DNA of 64,000 nt. Source: Desulfogranum japonicum DSM 18378 (lineage in GTDB: Bacteria; Desulfobacterota; Desulfobulbia; Desulfobulbales; Desulfobulbaceae). A program made the translations under genes and the position numbers. The notes beneath the pieces are model-generated. The model did no database searches, was not told the DNA's origin, and worked only from the letters and a program-made list of their open reading frames with translations. The DNA lies in contig NZ_AUCV01000001.1 in the NCBI RefSeq assembly GCF_000429945.1, forward strand, positions 372,001 to 436,000, written 5' to 3'. Position 1 is the first letter of the stretch. Each line of letters opens with the position of its first letter. Shown in pieces: positions 61,693 to 64,000 of this stretch.

Positions 61693-62811
61693 TTATTCGC
61701 CGGCGTTAGCGGCTTGAGTTGCAGCAAAACCGTTTACTAAGGCTGTAATAAAGCCGGGAAGAGGGCGATGATATCCTGTGTCTATGGTTACGACTGTGCT
61801 CATTCCGGCACGGAGTTGCATGTCGTTTGAAGTTTCATGTAGTGCAATACGGACAGGAATGCGTTGAACAACCTTTACCCAGTTGCCTGTGGCGTTCTGT
61901 GCTGGAATGACAGAGAATTCACTTCCCGTACCTGGGCTGATACTGGCCACGGTACCCTCCCATGTGGCATCCGGGTAGGTGTCGACGTGTATATCAGCAG
62001 GTTGGCCGGATCGGACCCGGGTAAGATCGGTCTCTTTAAAATTAGCTTCTATCCAGTAGTTGCTGTCTGAGATCAGACTGAGAACTGCTGAGCCGGGAGA
62101 TACATGTTTTCCTGGTTTTGGGAGTTTGGTTACCAGCCCTGAAAAGGGAGCGCGTACCACTGTACGTTCAAGGTCCAGAGCAGCCTGTTCCACTTCACTT
62201 TTTGCCAAAAGGTAAGCCGGTAGTTTTTCTTTTGGGGTGTTGGGGGCGCCTTCAAGGTTTGCCAGGATTTGTGCGATTTCATCATTGATAATGCCCATTT
62301 TCTGTTTGCAGATATCCACTTCATGGCGAGCCTGATCCAGTTTGGCCTCAGAGATGACTCTATTGCCTGCAAGGGCTGATTGTCGTTTCAGTTCTTTAAC
62401 GGCAAAATCCAGATTAACCTGGGCCAGTTTCAGTTCGTTTTGCTTTTGTCCGTATTCGGCTTTGAGTTTATGGATATCGGCAATTTCTGCCTTGAGGTGT
62501 GCTTGAGCCTGGTCCAGGCGAAGCAGGTAACTTCTATTATCAATGGTGAAAAGAGGATCTCCTTTTTTCACCTGGGCATTTTCCTTGATATGTATAGACT
62601 CAATGGTTCCGGAAACCTCTGCGCTGATAATGACCTTGTCAGCTTGAATATACGCATTGTCGGTTTCTACGTAGCGGCCTCCGGTCCAATAGAAAAATAC
62701 TGTCGCAGCAAGTACAATGCATGGTCCTGCTAAAAACAGAATGCGTCTACGCTTTGTTTTCGGGGACAGGGATGCTTTGGGAGAGGCTGTTTCTGCTTTA
62801 TTTTCCTGCAT
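61693..62811 (-). CDS. emrA: HlyD-family membrane fusion protein (EmrA-like)
   Basis: A 372-residue periplasmic adaptor with one N-terminal membrane helix (about residues 24-46), a biotinyl-lipoyl-like half (VSGTIESIHIKENAQVKKGD near residue 68), a long coiled-coil hairpin (about 95-215) and the second lipoyl half RTVVRAPFSGLVTKLPKPGKHVSPG near 218. It links EmrB to an outer-membrane channel. The coiled coil is rich in Gln/Lys/Glu as expected. It starts 6 bases after the marR stop, so one regulator-adaptor-pump operon is likely. Confidence 0.93.
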   Translation of the reverse strand: MQENKAETASPKASLSPKTKRRRILFLAGPCIVLAATVFFYWTGGRYVETDNAYIQADKVIISAEVSGTIESIHIKENAQVKKGDPLFTIDNRSYLLRLDQAQAHLKAEIADIHKLKAEYGQKQNELKLAQVNLDFAVKELKRQSALAGNRVISEAKLDQARHEVDICKQKMGIINDEIAQILANLEGAPNTPKEKLPAYLLAKSEVEQAALDLERTVVRAPFSGLVTKLPKPGKHVSPGSAVLSLISDSNYWIEANFKETDLTRVRSGQPADIHVDTYPDATWEGTVASISPGTGSEFSVIPAQNATGNWVKVVQRIPVRIALHETSNDMQLRAGMSTVVTIDTGYHRPLPGFITALVNGFAATQAANAGE

Positions 62812-62817
62812 ATACTC

Positions 62818-63258
62818 TCAATGGTTATCCTGGCTGAGATTCTTTTTGACTTTGAGCAGGGTCGTGGTGAGTTGTTTCTGCTCCTCTTCGGAAAGACCAT
62901 GGATGGCCCGATTTCTTGTCTGCAAGGCAAGTTCTTTCATCTGGTCCAGCCTGGGTCTGGCTTGCTCACTTATATAGATTTGTACAGCCCTGCGGTCTTG
63001 TGGGTTTGGACGCCGTTCCACCAGGTTTGCATTCTCAAGTTTATCAAGCAGACGACACAGCGTAATGGGTTTGATTTCCAAAACATCGGCAAGGGTGGCC
63101 TGGCTGCATCCTTCCATGCGTGCAATGTGGGCAATGGCTCGCCATTGTGCCTGGGTGAGGCCAAGGGGCTGAACCCTGCTGTCAAAATCTTTACGCAGCA
63201 GTCGGGAGATATCATAGATAAGAAAAGCGATGCTTTCTTTTGGATTATAATTTTTCAT
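62818..63258 (-). CDS. MarR-family transcriptional regulator
   Basis: The 146-residue protein has a MarR winged helix-turn-helix: LGLTQAQWRAIAHIARMEGCSQATLADVLEIKPITLCRLLDKLENANLVERRPNPQDRRAVQIYI in the middle, with the wing DRR. I start at the ATG at 63258; the frame extends 37 codons upstream but with unlikely content. No clear ribosome-binding site precedes it. It probably represses the emrAB operon that follows within 6 bases and is relieved by the pump substrates. The operator should lie just upstream, where I saw no obvious palindrome. Confidence 0.88.
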   Translation of the reverse strand: MKNYNPKESIAFLIYDISRLLRKDFDSRVQPLGLTQAQWRAIAHIARMEGCSQATLADVLEIKPITLCRLLDKLENANLVERRPNPQDRRAVQIYISEQARPRLDQMKELALQTRNRAIHGLSEEEQKQLTTTLLKVKKNLSQDNH

Positions 63259-63603
63259 GGGGGTTGTTTGTACCAGAAAGTTGTATTGTAAGCAATGCTT
63301 ATAATAAGCAACCCTTTTGTTTTTGGCTGTTGTGTTCCTGTAACCAACGGGAAACGCTGCCAAAGGCATCGCGGTAAACCATTTCGGAGTGCAGGATGCG
63401 ATGAGAAGTGGTATGAGGACATTGTAGCTGTATAATCTTGATATAGAGTCTAAAACGGTACGTGATTTCGAAGGTGTCAGTTATTTTGAAAGCTCGTGTT
63501 CCGGTGTGTTGTCCCTGCTGTGCTCTTCTGGAAATATCATTTTGAAAGAAGCCATTGATGTGAAGTCGCCACTTCAGATCAGGCCCTAACAAAAACGTGT
63601 TCT
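63259..63603. other. Divergent promoter region of marR-emrAB and the CAP-domain gene
   Basis: About 345 bases. A 97-codon minus ORF (63299-63592) opens only from TTG and has no domain I know; I do not call it. No MarR-type palindrome could be settled by eye. Confidence 0.4.
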
Positions 63604-64000
63604 ATGCGACGTTTCATAAATGCATCTCAAAAGATTGGATATTGGACGATTGTCATGCACCTGATCGGGGGGGCAGCCATGGCTGAGCCATTGGCAGACA
63701 GTGAGCATCAGGCTCCTCCGCCATCTCCTCCAACGGTTGAACAAGAACCTCTTCCCCTTGAACAGCAGCCACAAAAAGATGCAGTTAAAGCAGGAATGAG
63801 CGAATGGGCGTATCATAAAACTGGTGACAGTGCTCATCCCAATGGCAACGAGCAGCAAATGCTGTGGCTGCTTAACCGTGCCCGTGTCAATCCTTCCCAG
63901 GAAGGTTACTGGCTGGCAATCATGGATGAGTCTGATGTGGTATCTGCACGAAGTTATTTCAATGTGAATCTTACAGTGTTGCAGGATGAGTTTGACAGTT
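63604..64000 (+). CDS. Secreted CAP-domain (SCP/PR1-like) protein, N-terminal part (cut by window edge)
   Basis: An open frame from ATG 63604 to the window end (132 codons visible). The first ~26 residues form a signal peptide (MRRF... then IGGAAMA), followed by a Pro/Glu/Gln-rich linker (about 35-60), then the start of a domain reading EQQMLWLLNRARVNPSQEGYWL and LTVLQDEF, which matches the opening of bacterial CAP/SCP domains in Deltaproteobacteria. CAP proteins are extracellular and of varied function. The active His/Glu residues lie beyond the window. It is divergent from marR. Confidence 0.72.
   Translation, partial: MRRFINASQKIGYWTIVMHLIGGAAMAEPLADSEHQAPPPSPPTVEQEPLPLEQQPQKDAVKAGMSEWAYHKTGDSAHPNGNEQQMLWLLNRARVNPSQEGYWLAIMDESDVVSARSYFNVNLTVLQDEFDS

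Noticed and set aside
63299-63592. A 97-codon minus-strand ORF upstream of marR
   Set aside because: It opens only from a TTG inside the divergent promoter region, with no ribosome-binding site and no recognisable family.

Overview
This window is a typical Gram-negative, strictly anaerobic chromosome segment, most likely from a sulfate-reducing Desulfobacterota (Desulfobulbales-like) bacterium. That assignment is inference. It rests on the combination of a molybdenum aldehyde oxidoreductase of the Desulfovibrio Mop type, a tungsten aldehyde:ferredoxin oxidoreductase, a tungstate ABC transporter, split purine genes, LPS-core genes and many accessory proteins of sulfate reducers. I found no rRNA, tRNA, CRISPR array, transposase or phage gene.

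Layout. 1-8.3 kb: a truncated adenylate cyclase, a PilZ protein, FolE2, Hsp15, a purine/pyrimidine cluster (stand-alone IMP cyclohydrolase, PurN, PyrR), a sensor kinase and a U32-type protein. 8.3-15.2 kb: lipid A/LPS core genes (MsbA flippase, O-antigen ligase, GT4, heptosyltransferase, two GT2). 15.2-26 kb: a PilB/GspE ATPase with a fused cyclic-nucleotide domain, ThyX, NifS-NifU, a phosphohexomutase and PEP synthase. 26.1-38.2 kb: a minus-strand run ending in the Mo aldehyde oxidoreductase (mop), with nine accessory genes downstream: a Fe-S/FAD oxidoreductase, a CxxC protein, a methyltransferase, a C-GCAxxG-C-C protein, a Tes-like radical SAM protein, an adenylate-forming enzyme, XdhC, a cytidylyltransferase-HD fusion and a histidine phosphatase. 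39-49.8 kb: a tungsten/molybdopterin region (unknown protein, TupC, TupB, TupA, HTH-PBP regulator, ThiF-like, MoeA-PBP fusion, MoeA, MoaD, AOR). 50-53.5 kb: two nearly identical iron alcohol dehydrogenases. 54.6-59 kb: an unusual cytosolic set (leaderless periplasmic-binding-protein fold, G3E GTPase, ABC ATPase without permease) plus an unrecognised 384-residue protein. 59.3-64 kb: a DUF4405 membrane protein, EmrA/EmrB/MarR efflux genes and the start of a secreted CAP-domain protein.

How it works together. The central third reads as an alcohol-to-acid oxidation module with its metal and cofactor supply: Fe-ADHs make aldehydes, Mop (Mo) and AOR (W) oxidise them, Tup imports tungstate, and the MoeA, MoaD, ThiF, XdhC and cytidylyltransferase proteins build and load the pterin cofactor. 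I found exact sigma-54 (-24/-12) promoter matches upstream of mop and the second adh, and a near match at the equivalent place upstream of the first adh. A shared TGACACG heptamer lies further upstream of all three. This suggests one sigma-54 enhancer-binding protein controls the module; that regulator is not in the window.

The candidates for undescribed systems are the mop-linked accessory cluster, the cytosolic PBP/G3E/ABC set at 54.6-57.6 kb, and small MITE-like structured repeats at about 1.0, 14.3 and 18.8 kb.
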